Source: Bdellovibrionaceae bacterium UBA5009 (GTDB lineage Bacteria; Bdellovibrionota; Bdellovibrionia; Bdellovibrionales; Bdellovibrionaceae). Taken from it: a DNA stretch of 8,940 nucleotides. Position 1 is the first letter of the stretch, and every line of letters starts with the position of its first letter. The notes under the pieces were generated by a model, which was given only the letters and a program-made list of their open reading frames with translations, was not told the origin of the DNA and ran no database searches. Position numbers and translations under genes: made by a program. The stretch spans positions 13,902 to 22,841 of the forward strand of contig DGYJ01000047.1 of assembly GCA_002396665.1 (NCBI GenBank), in the 5' to 3' direction. Shown piece after piece: positions 1-6,050 of the stretch.

Positions 1-523
1 CCGGATACTTAAAAAAACTGAGAACACAGAGTCGGACTCTGTCCTGATCACAAAAGCTCGCCTGTCTTGGAGTCTTGCAGAAACTGCCAATGACAATAAC
101 GAGGATTTGACTCCGCCAATTAGCGAAGACCTGGTAAGCACAAAACTTTCGCCTGCTACATACACTTGGAAAAAGCCAATTTTAGTCGTTAGCAATGAGT
201 TGTCGATGTCCTGTGCTGATATGTTTGCCTTGCTGATGAAAAAAAATAATACGGCGAAAATCTTTGGTCAGCGCACCGCGGGACTAGGTGGAAATGTCGA
301 ACCCGTTGGATCCCTTTTAAATTCAAATTTTCAGGTGAACTTAACACGCTCTATTTATCAAATCGGCACTGCCGTCGATTCAAAAAATCCTTTTTCTGAG
401 GTCATTGAAAATAAAGGCGTCGAACCCGACTACAAAAGAGCAGTTCGGGTCGATGATATCAAAAATGACTTTGTCGATTACTTTAAAGAATTAAGCGATC
501 GTGCAATCGAGCAGATTCACTAA
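1..523 (+). CDS. S41 family peptidase, CPAF-like, C-terminal part (partial at left edge)
   Basis: The reading frame is open from base 2 to the TAA at 521-523, so this is the 3' end of a longer gene; the TTG at 107 is not a real start. It encodes the C-terminal catalytic half of an S41 serine peptidase. The segment NELSMSCADMFA matches the nucleophile motif of the chlamydial protease-like activity factor (CPAF, recalled as DFSCADFF), with Ser at codon 209-211. It is followed by GQRTAGLGG (CPAF: GTRTAGAGG). VIENKGVEP matches CPAF IENIGVEP, whose Glu is catalytic; here that Glu is codon 407-409. The Ser-to-Glu spacing is a few residues longer than in CPAF. The Lys of the Ser/Lys dyad of Tsp/CtpA-type S41 enzymes is absent (Leu in its place), as in CPAF. 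The expected His, any PDZ-like insert and the signal peptide lie outside the window. Probably an exported or secreted protease; substrate unknown. Confidence 0.85.
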   Translation, partial: RILKKTENTESDSVLITKARLSWSLAETANDNNEDLTPPISEDLVSTKLSPATYTWKKPILVVSNELSMSCADMFALLMKKNNTAKIFGQRTAGLGGNVEPVGSLLNSNFQVNLTRSIYQIGTAVDSKNPFSEVIENKGVEPDYKRAVRVDDIKNDFVDYFKELSDRAIEQIH

Positions 524-1353
524 AATTCTTCGTCGTCCACAGATGCAGTTTCGTTCATGCCACGAACCTCATCAATAAACGACTGTGCATCCTCTTCAAA
601 TTCACTTTCTGTATTTGCCTCGTCGATTTCAAGTTCTTGAATTGCGCCAAGGAAATCTTTTTGAGTTCTTAAATCACGACGAATCATTTCTAAAAACTTA
701 TCAGGGTAACGAGCTGTTAACTCTTCAACGTAACGCTCTAGTTTTCCATCTGTTAAAATCTTTTTACGAACTTGGATTTTCTTCCAGAATAAAAGGTAAT
801 GGTAACGGCAGTAGCCATCAACGGTTCCGATCTGGTCACAGTCACGGGCTCTGCAGTAGCGATTACCTTCGGCATCAGTAAGAACAATCTCTTCATCATT
901 TGTTTTTTCTTTAGAATCTAAGGACCAAAGTTCTTCGTCATCAACTTCGTTATCTATTTCTTCAACGGCTTTTAACTCTTCTTCGTACTCGCCGATCTCG
1001 TCAGATGTTCCATCGGTTTCAATAAAATCATCTTGAATCTCATCGGTCTCTTGGGCTTTTTTGGCCTTCTTAGGTTTTTTATTTTTTGAAGATTCAGTCA
1101 CCACGGCAGGTTTGCTGACAAGGGGTTTTTTAATGACCTCTTTTTCTTTTTTATCGGCCACTTTAGATTCAACAGCGGGTTTCTTTTTAAGATCCTTTTT
1201 GTCGATCTTCGCTGGGGCTTTGCTGCTTCGTGCCGCAACTTTTTCTTTAGTGGCCTTTTGCGTCACAGGCTTGCTTGGCTTGGCAGTTTTTTTAACTGGA
1301 GCCTGTGATTTCGATGACTTAACGCTTTGCTTCTTATTTTTATTTTTGCTCAT
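520..1353 (-). CDS. Lysine-rich protein with acidic linker and C4-C-x9-C-x2-H cluster, function unknown
   Basis: I do not recognise a named family for this 277-aa protein. Three zones are visible. Residues 1-100 are Lys/Ala/Pro/Ser-rich and strongly basic, like a histone H1 tail. Residues 101-157 are very acidic (runs of Glu and Asp). From about 158 there is a compact domain with Cys167, Cys172, Cys182 and His185 (C-x4-C-x9-C-x2-H, ending CRYHY), which looks like a small zinc knuckle. An amphipathic, charged helical region (187-245) and an acidic tail follow. There is no signal peptide or membrane segment, so it is cytoplasmic. The basic tail and the possible zinc site suggest nucleic-acid binding, which is inference. 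The start is the ATG at 1351-1353, 36 bases after the upstream minus-strand gene; its ribosome site is weak. Its TAG (520-522) interlocks with the stop of the convergent peptidase gene. It is probably co-transcribed with the gene upstream. Confidence 0.8.
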   Translation of the reverse strand: MSKNKNKKQSVKSSKSQAPVKKTAKPSKPVTQKATKEKVAARSSKAPAKIDKKDLKKKPAVESKVADKKEKEVIKKPLVSKPAVVTESSKNKKPKKAKKAQETDEIQDDFIETDGTSDEIGEYEEELKAVEEIDNEVDDEELWSLDSKEKTNDEEIVLTDAEGNRYCRARDCDQIGTVDGYCRYHYLLFWKKIQVRKKILTDGKLERYVEELTARYPDKFLEMIRRDLRTQKDFLGAIQELEIDEANTESEFEEDAQSFIDEVRGMNETASVDDEEF

Positions 1354-1389
1354 ATTTAGGGATTCTTCGATTTCAAAAGTATTGTCAAC

Positions 1390-2394
1390 CTAATCTTGTA
1401 ATTTAAACACGATGCGACCATCGATGCTGCGGACCGTTGCTGACGATCTTAAGCCCTCTCCGGAAAGCAAACCCTTATAAGAAACGCCTCGAATTTCCTG
1501 CGTGAGTTGCAAGCGAGGACTCAGGGTCAAGTCCCCGGATTCAGCAGCAAGATTTAACTTTATATTTCTAAGTACAGGGCCCCTGAGAACAGTAGAACCC
1601 TTTTCTGATTTAACTAAAATTGAGCTCTCCGGAAGAAACCCAATATCATAATCTGCTGCCAGGATGTCAGCCTTAAGCTCGCCCTTAAAGTCTGTCCATT
1701 TTGCAGAACCATTTTTTTGCAAAACTTGAAGTTGCCCGAAAGAATTTTCAAACAGCGCCCGCACATCAAACAAAGATAATTTAAGCTGCTCAAATTGTGT
1801 ATTTTCAAAACGTGATTTCCCTTTATAGTGTTTTACAAAACCCGTCAGTTGAGAATGACTGGCCTTAATTTCACCATCCCCAAGCATAATATCCACATTG
1901 GCCTGAACATCTTTTAGGTCCAGCGAACCATTGATAATTTTCAACTGCTGCTGGGCTTTTGTTTTTACGATTTCAAGATCCCCATCCACTGTAGATAAAA
2001 AAACTTTTTCATCCCAATCCTGGGACTGAAATTTGATTTTTTGCGATGTCATGACGACTGGGACAAACGGGCTTTCGATATGAATTGAACGAGGATTAGA
2101 CCCTGTCGTATCGACATTTTTTCCATCCAAAAGCCTGAGATCTGTAATTTCTAATTCATCCCCTTTGACAAGCAACCTAAAATCCTTGGACTGGGCGCTG
2201 ACTAAAAATGAACTATTTTTTTTATTTTTATGAAGATCAACAGAGATATTCAGGCCGCGAATTGAAATTTTCTGAATAGAGTATTTTGTCAAATTAAAAT
2301 TATAAATTGGAGCTGGAGAAACTGACGAAGCCGCAGCTGCAAATACAGACATAAAAAGACTAAAAAAAACTCTATAAATTAAGCACCCAATCAC
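1390..2394 (-). CDS. Exported beta-rich repeat protein, function unknown
   Basis: This 334-aa protein starts with GTG (2392-2394). Residues 1-22 form a signal peptide (hydrophobic VFFSLFMSVFAAAA, likely cleaved near residue 20-23), so it is exported to the periplasm or outer membrane. Cys4 lies before the hydrophobic core and is not a lipobox. The rest is built of short alternating strands separated by Gly/Asp/Asn turns, for example STVDGDLEI, IINGSLDL, MLGDGEIKA and AAESGDLTL. This resembles the right-handed repetitive beta fold of DUF4097/putative-adhesin or AsmA-like proteins, but I cannot assign it to either with certainty. An in-frame ATG at 2350-2352 would remove most of the signal peptide, so the GTG is preferred although its ribosome site is weak. 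It is transcribed divergently from the thiolase gene across 88 bases and probably leads a two-gene unit with the lysine-rich protein. Confidence 0.75.
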   Translation of the reverse strand: MIGCLIYRVFFSLFMSVFAAAASSVSPAPIYNFNLTKYSIQKISIRGLNISVDLHKNKKNSSFLVSAQSKDFRLLVKGDELEITDLRLLDGKNVDTTGSNPRSIHIESPFVPVVMTSQKIKFQSQDWDEKVFLSTVDGDLEIVKTKAQQQLKIINGSLDLKDVQANVDIMLGDGEIKASHSQLTGFVKHYKGKSRFENTQFEQLKLSLFDVRALFENSFGQLQVLQKNGSAKWTDFKGELKADILAADYDIGFLPESSILVKSEKGSTVLRGPVLRNIKLNLAAESGDLTLSPRLQLTQEIRGVSYKGLLSGEGLRSSATVRSIDGRIVFKLQD

Positions 2395-2482
2395 TGACGC
2401 ACACTCTATCTTTTGTTTAGGATTTGACCTCTGACTAAAAAAATAGAAGAGTTAGCCTCTGAATTCAACCCAGGAGATCATT
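2395..2482. promoter_or_regulatory. Divergent intergenic region, thiolase operon / exported protein
   Basis: These 88 bases separate two outward-facing genes and must hold or adjoin both promoters. A TTGACC hexamer at 2424-2429 on the + strand could be a -35 for the thiolase operon. At 17-bp spacing there is only AAGAGT, a poor -10, so the promoter is not established. I see no clear palindromic operator. A good ribosome site for the thiolase lies at the right end. Confidence 0.35.
2472..2476 (+). promoter_or_regulatory. Ribosome binding site of the thiolase gene
   Basis: AGGAG lies 6 bases before the ATG at 2483. It fixes the start of the thiolase and is the strongest ribosome site of the four-gene + strand cluster. 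Confidence 0.8.
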
Positions 2483-3658
2483 ATGGATCATGTTGTCATT
2501 TTAAGTTCTGCAAGAACTGCCATTGGATCATTTCAAGGCTCGCTCTCAACTTTCACAGGCCCTCAACTTGGCGCTATAGCCATCAAAGAAGCTTTAGCTA
2601 GATCTGGTGTCAGTGCTGATGATGTGAACGAGTGCATTATGGGTGAAGTCCTTACCGCAGGAGTGGGGCAAGCCCCCGCTCGCCAAGCTGCTCTTTATGC
2701 GGGCTTAAAAAATACAACTCCGTGCCTAACAATTAACAAAGTCTGTGGATCTGGTCTGAAAGCCGTCATGCTTGGTGCAGATTCAATTCGCCTAGGATCA
2801 TCAAATGTCGTTGTGGCTGGTGGACAAGAAAACATGACATTGGCCCCACATCTTCTTGAAAATTCTAGAAACGGTTACCGTATGGGATCCACTTCTTTAG
2901 TTGATTCAATGATCAAAGATGGTCTTTGGGACCCTTACAACAACTTCCACATGGGTGTGGCCGCGGAAATTTGTGTTAAAGATTATAAATTCACCCGCGA
3001 AAGTCAGGATGAGTTTGCAATTAACAGCTACAAAAAAGCTCAAAAAGCAATTCAAGCTGGATATTTCAAAGAAGAAATTGCCGATGTTAAAATCGAAACA
3101 AAAAAAGGTACGACAATTTTTAATCAAGATGAAGAGCCTGGTAAAGCGATGTTTGACAAAATGCCTTCGCTAAAGCCAGCCTTCGAAAAAGATGGAACAA
3201 TCACGGCAGCAAATGCTTCAAAAATTAATGATGGCGCTTCAGCCCATATCCTTATGAGCGAAGCCGCAGCAAAACAAAAAGGTCTTAAACCCATGGCAAG
3301 GATAGTTTCTTATGGAACCTTTGCCCATGATCCAAAATATTTTACGACAGCACCTGTCGGAGCCATTAAAAAAGCTCTGCAAATGGCAAACCTTAAAATC
3401 AGCGACATCGATTTTTTTGAAATCAATGAAGCCTTTTCAGTTGTGGCCCAGGTGGCACAAAAAGAATTAGAAATTCCTGCTGAAAAACTAAATCCCCACG
3501 GTGGCGCCGTGGCCCTGGGTCACCCCATTGGCGGATCTGGTGCTCGTCTATTAACGACTTTATCCTACGCTCTTAAAACACACAATAAACGCTACGGATT
3601 AGCTTCATTGTGTATTGGCGGCGGTGAAGCCGTGGCTTTGATTATTGAAAGGATCTAA
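2483..3658 (+). CDS. atoB: Acetyl-CoA C-acetyltransferase (thiolase II)
   Basis: The 391-aa length is typical of biosynthetic/acetoacetyl-CoA thiolases. The enzyme reversibly condenses two acetyl-CoA to acetoacetyl-CoA plus CoA. All catalytic elements are present: nucleophile Cys88 in NKVCGSG, Asn315 in the NEAF motif (EINEAF, 313-318), His347 in GHPIGGSGAR and Cys377 in CIGGG. They line up, offset by one, with Cys89, Asn316, His348 and Cys378 of the Zoogloea enzyme. His156 in FHMG corresponds to the thiolase substrate-loop His. Small departures from the usual motifs are GGQENMT (usually GGMESMS), NPHGG (usually NPNGG) and CIGGGEAVA (usually CIGGGMG). Because scoA and scoB follow within a few bases, the likely direction is thiolytic cleavage of acetoacetyl-CoA in acetoacetate or short-chain acid use. 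No PHB synthase or reductase gene is present, so phaA is a less likely name; the symbol choice between atoB and phaA is inference. Cytoplasmic. Confidence 0.95.
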   Translation: MDHVVILSSARTAIGSFQGSLSTFTGPQLGAIAIKEALARSGVSADDVNECIMGEVLTAGVGQAPARQAALYAGLKNTTPCLTINKVCGSGLKAVMLGADSIRLGSSNVVVAGGQENMTLAPHLLENSRNGYRMGSTSLVDSMIKDGLWDPYNNFHMGVAAEICVKDYKFTRESQDEFAINSYKKAQKAIQAGYFKEEIADVKIETKKGTTIFNQDEEPGKAMFDKMPSLKPAFEKDGTITAANASKINDGASAHILMSEAAAKQKGLKPMARIVSYGTFAHDPKYFTTAPVGAIKKALQMANLKISDIDFFEINEAFSVVAQVAQKELEIPAEKLNPHGGAVALGHPIGGSGARLLTTLSYALKTHNKRYGLASLCIGGGEAVALIIERI

Positions 3659-3664
3659 GAATCT

Positions 3665-4363
3665 ATGTCGAAAAAAGTTTTTAAAAATGCAAAAGAAGCT
3701 TTAAGCGATATCAAAGATGGAATGACTTTAGTCGTCGGAGGCTTTGGCCTTTGTGGTATTCCAGAAAATAGTATTTCTGCACTTAAGGAAATCGGAGTTA
3801 AAAACTTAACCTGCGTATCAAATAACGCTGGCGTGGATGACTTTGGTTTAGGAATTCTTTTGCACACACGACAAATAAAAAAAATGATTTCTTCCTACGT
3901 TGGCGAAAACCCAACCTTTGAAAAACAATTCATGAGTGGCGAACTGGAAGTTGAGCTTGTTCCCCAGGGCACATTGGCCGAGCGCATGCGCGCAGGTGGC
4001 GCTGGAATTGCTGGCTTTTATACTCCGACAGGAGTTGGAACCTTAGTCGCTAAAGACAAAGAAGTTCGCCAATTTGATGGACGCGACTATGTTCTTGAAA
4101 AAGGAATCAAAGGCGACTTCGCCCTAGTTAAAGCCTGGAAGGGCGATAAGTTTGGTAATTTAATTTTCAGAAAGACGGCCAGAAATTTCAACCCCATGGC
4201 TGCAACCGCTGGCAAAATTACAGTGGCCGAAGTTGAAGAGTTGGTCGAGGTCGGACAACTTGATCCAGATCAAATCCATACCCCTGGAGTCTATGTTCAA
4301 AGAATTTTCCAAGGTGTTAACTATGAAAAACGCATTGAACAAATGACAGTTCGAAAAGGATAA
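3665..4363 (+). CDS. scoA: 3-oxoacid (succinyl-CoA:acetoacetate) CoA-transferase subunit A
   Basis: The 232-aa protein is the alpha subunit of a class I CoA-transferase of the SCOT type. It moves CoA from succinyl-CoA to acetoacetate as an A/B heteromer. Family signatures include GGFGLCGIPE near residue 25-34, VSNNAGVDDFGLGILL (51-66), ISSYVGEN (75-82) and the strongly conserved stretch QGTLAERMRAGGAGIAGFYT followed by PTGVGT (101-126). Length equals the usual ScoA. The ATG at 3665 lies 6 bases after the thiolase stop, and the purine-rich GAAAGGA at the end of the thiolase gene can serve as ribosome site. Order thiolase-scoA-scoB indicates one transcript. The catalytic Glu is on the B subunit. 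AtoD is a related possibility, but the CGIPE signature fits SCOT better. Confidence 0.95.
   Translation: MSKKVFKNAKEALSDIKDGMTLVVGGFGLCGIPENSISALKEIGVKNLTCVSNNAGVDDFGLGILLHTRQIKKMISSYVGENPTFEKQFMSGELEVELVPQGTLAERMRAGGAGIAGFYTPTGVGTLVAKDKEVRQFDGRDYVLEKGIKGDFALVKAWKGDKFGNLIFRKTARNFNPMAATAGKITVAEVEELVEVGQLDPDQIHTPGVYVQRIFQGVNYEKRIEQMTVRKG
4354..4360 (+). promoter_or_regulatory. Ribosome binding site of scoB inside scoA
   Basis: AAAAGGA ends immediately before the scoA TAA (4361-4363) and lies 8 bases before the scoB ATG at 4369. This supports coupled translation of the two subunits, which are needed in equal amounts. Confidence 0.65.
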
Positions 4364-4368
4364 TCAAT

Positions 4369-5025
4369 ATGCCCTTGAATCGAGATCAAATTGCACAAAG
4401 AATTGCCCAAGAAGTTGAAGATGGTTTCACTGTCAATTTAGGAATTGGAATTCCAACATTGGTTGCCAACTTTATCCCATCCCACATGTCGATCATGCTG
4501 CAAAGTGAAAATGGATTACTAGGCATGGGCCCCTTTCCGACTGAAGCCAATGTGGATGCCGACTTAATCAATGCTGGAAAACAAACTATTACAACTGTTC
4601 CTGGCGCAAGTTACTTTAGCTCTGCGGATAGTTTTGCGATGATCCGCGGGGGACACATTGACCTTACAGTTTTAGGCGCTATGGAAGTTGATGAAACAGG
4701 TTCCATTGCCAACTGGATGGTCCCAGGCAAAATGGTCAAAGGCATGGGCGGAGCCATGGATCTTGTTGCCGGTGCAAAACGAGTCATCGTGGCCATGCAA
4801 CACGCCGATAAAGAAGGAAATTCAAAATTAAGAAAAGCCTGTCAATTGCCACTGACCGGAGTTCGCTGCGTAAATAAAATCGTCAGCGACTACGGAGTTT
4901 TTGAAGTGACTAAGGATGGTTTTTTAATGACTGAAATAGCGCCAGACCTGAGTCCTGATTTTGTTGTGAAAGCGACCGAAGGAAAACTTCGTGTGGACTC
5001 GAACCTGAAGGTCATGAAATTCTAA
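4369..5025 (+). CDS. scoB: 3-oxoacid (succinyl-CoA:acetoacetate) CoA-transferase subunit B
   Basis: The 218-aa protein is the beta subunit of the SCOT-type CoA-transferase, of normal length. Glu47 in QSENGLLGMGPFP is the catalytic glutamate that forms the enzyme-CoA thioester in this family. NLGIGIPTLVANF (23-35), GAMEVDETGSIANW (103-116), MVKGMGGAMDLVAGAKR (122-138) and TEIAPDLSPDFV (188-199, C-terminal) are all hallmark segments. The start ATG lies 5 bases after scoA. With scoA it activates acetoacetate to acetoacetyl-CoA, which the upstream thiolase can split to two acetyl-CoA. No terminator hairpin is visible after the stop, so the transcript may continue into the cyclic-nucleotide-binding gene 37 bases on. 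Confidence 0.95.
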   Translation: MPLNRDQIAQRIAQEVEDGFTVNLGIGIPTLVANFIPSHMSIMLQSENGLLGMGPFPTEANVDADLINAGKQTITTVPGASYFSSADSFAMIRGGHIDLTVLGAMEVDETGSIANWMVPGKMVKGMGGAMDLVAGAKRVIVAMQHADKEGNSKLRKACQLPLTGVRCVNKIVSDYGVFEVTKDGFLMTEIAPDLSPDFVVKATEGKLRVDSNLKVMKF

Positions 5026-5053
5026 GCCTACGAATATACATCATTGAAATCTT

Positions 5054-5057
5054 GAGG
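5054..5057 (+). promoter_or_regulatory. Ribosome binding site deciding a TTG start
   Basis: GAGG lies 5 bases before the TTG at 5063. It supports the TTG as true start: the next in-frame ATG (codon 23) would remove the first strands of the cyclic-nucleotide-binding fold. Confidence 0.65.
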
Positions 5058-5062
5058 TTAAA

Positions 5063-6040
5063 TTGGCTGAACCAAAAAAAATTCCGAAGGATTACTACTT
5101 GTTTCGCGAAGGCGATGGACCTGATGCCATGTACATTATCAAGTCTGGCGGATTTGCGATCACGAAAACAAAGGGCTCCTCTGAAATTGTTCTTGCTGAA
5201 ATTAAAGCCGGCGCCATGGTTGGCGAAATGGCTTTGTTCGATCTGAAACCCCGCTCTGCCAACGTCAAGGCCTTAAAGGATTCCGAAGTTATTGCCCTTC
5301 CCTACGAAGGGCTTTTAAAGCAGTTAGAGTCGCTTCCAGTTTGGGTTAAAGCCATCATGAAGACCATGAATGAAAACATGCGTGAAGCGAATAAAAAGAT
5401 TAAAATGTTGGAAAATCCAAATGCTGAAAGTGAGCGCTTTGCACCTCACGTGATCAACAAATTAATATCCATCATTAACTATGTCGGTAATCGCTACGGC
5501 CAAAAAGAAGGCGATGCTTTAGTTATTCCACAAAACAGATTGCGTAATACGACAATTCAAATTTTTCAAGAAGCCACAAACAAGATGCAAAGTATGTTGC
5601 AAGCCCTTGAAAGCCTTGGCTTTATGAAGGTTGAAGATCTTGGCGAAGGAAAACAAAAAATTTCTAATTTCCAACCAGACACTTTGTTTAATTTTGTGGA
5701 TTGGTACAACGAATGGTTGTTCAAACAAGACAAAGATAAAGTTCAAGTTTCAGAAGAGGACGTTAAGCTTTTGACTGGGGCTGTTCATTTTGCAAAAAAA
5801 GTTGAACCTAACAATAAAAACATCAGAAAAATCAATCTGACCGAAATTCAAAATGACTCTATGAAAGAACTTGGTTTTTTAATTAAGGCCGATGATTTCA
5901 ATGGCCTCATCGAGAAAAAACTTTTAACAGAAAAAATCATGGAAGAAAAAGGTGTTTTTATTGGCATTATGCTTGAGGAAATCGAGCCCCTTGCAAAAAA
6001 TTGGAAAATTGTCTGGGATTTAAAAAAGGTCTTACGCTAA
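5063..6040 (+). CDS. CRP-type cyclic-nucleotide-binding protein with C-terminal extension
   Basis: The 325-aa cytoplasmic protein begins with a cNMP-binding beta-roll at residues 8-95. F-REGDGPDAMYIIKSGGFAI is the usual first half. GEMALFD (54-60) followed by RSANVKA (64-70) is the phosphate-binding cassette, with Glu55, Arg64 and Ser65 in the positions that hold cAMP in E. coli CRP (GELGLFE...RSAWVRA). A helix (about 97-117) follows, comparable to the CRP dimer helix. The region 123-203 looks like a divergent winged helix (helical NRLRNTTIQIFQEA, then MLQALESLGFMKVED and a short wing). The last 120 residues are helical and resemble no domain I know. It is longer than CRP/FNR proteins (about 210-250 aa) and has no EAL, kinase or membrane domain. 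It is probably a cAMP-responsive regulator; whether it binds DNA is inference. It sits 37 bases after scoB and ends 10 bases from a convergent gene. Confidence 0.8.
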   Translation: MAEPKKIPKDYYLFREGDGPDAMYIIKSGGFAITKTKGSSEIVLAEIKAGAMVGEMALFDLKPRSANVKALKDSEVIALPYEGLLKQLESLPVWVKAIMKTMNENMREANKKIKMLENPNAESERFAPHVINKLISIINYVGNRYGQKEGDALVIPQNRLRNTTIQIFQEATNKMQSMLQALESLGFMKVEDLGEGKQKISNFQPDTLFNFVDWYNEWLFKQDKDKVQVSEEDVKLLTGAVHFAKKVEPNNKNIRKINLTEIQNDSMKELGFLIKADDFNGLIEKKLLTEKIMEEKGVFIGIMLEEIEPLAKNWKIVWDLKKVLR

Positions 6041-6050
6041 TTTCTGATCA

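Noticed and set aside
107..109. TTG as the start of the S41 peptidase
   Set aside because: The frame is open to the left edge, and the truncated product would lack the rest of the peptidase; it is a partial gene.
585..881. 98-codon + strand open frame
   Set aside because: Antisense to the Cys/His-cluster domain of the minus-strand gene, whose composition and motifs are clearly protein-like.
1354..1389. TTGACA at 1383-1388 (minus strand) as a promoter for the lysine-rich protein
   Set aside because: At 16-18 bp spacing there is no acceptable -10 hexamer. The short gap suggests co-transcription instead.
1061..1393. 110-codon + strand open frame with hydrophobic product
   Set aside because: It is the antisense shadow of the lysine-rich coding region (Lys codons read as Phe/Leu) and has no ribosome site or family.
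3496..3512. Perfect 6-bp GC-rich inverted repeat CCACGG-5-CCGTGG, terminator-like
   Set aside because: It lies inside the thiolase gene, encodes part of the conserved NPHGGAVALGHP active-site segment, and has no following T-run.
5026..5062. TATACA at 5035-5040 as -10 of a separate promoter for the cyclic-nucleotide-binding gene
   Set aside because: No -35-like hexamer 16-18 bases upstream; support is too weak to call.
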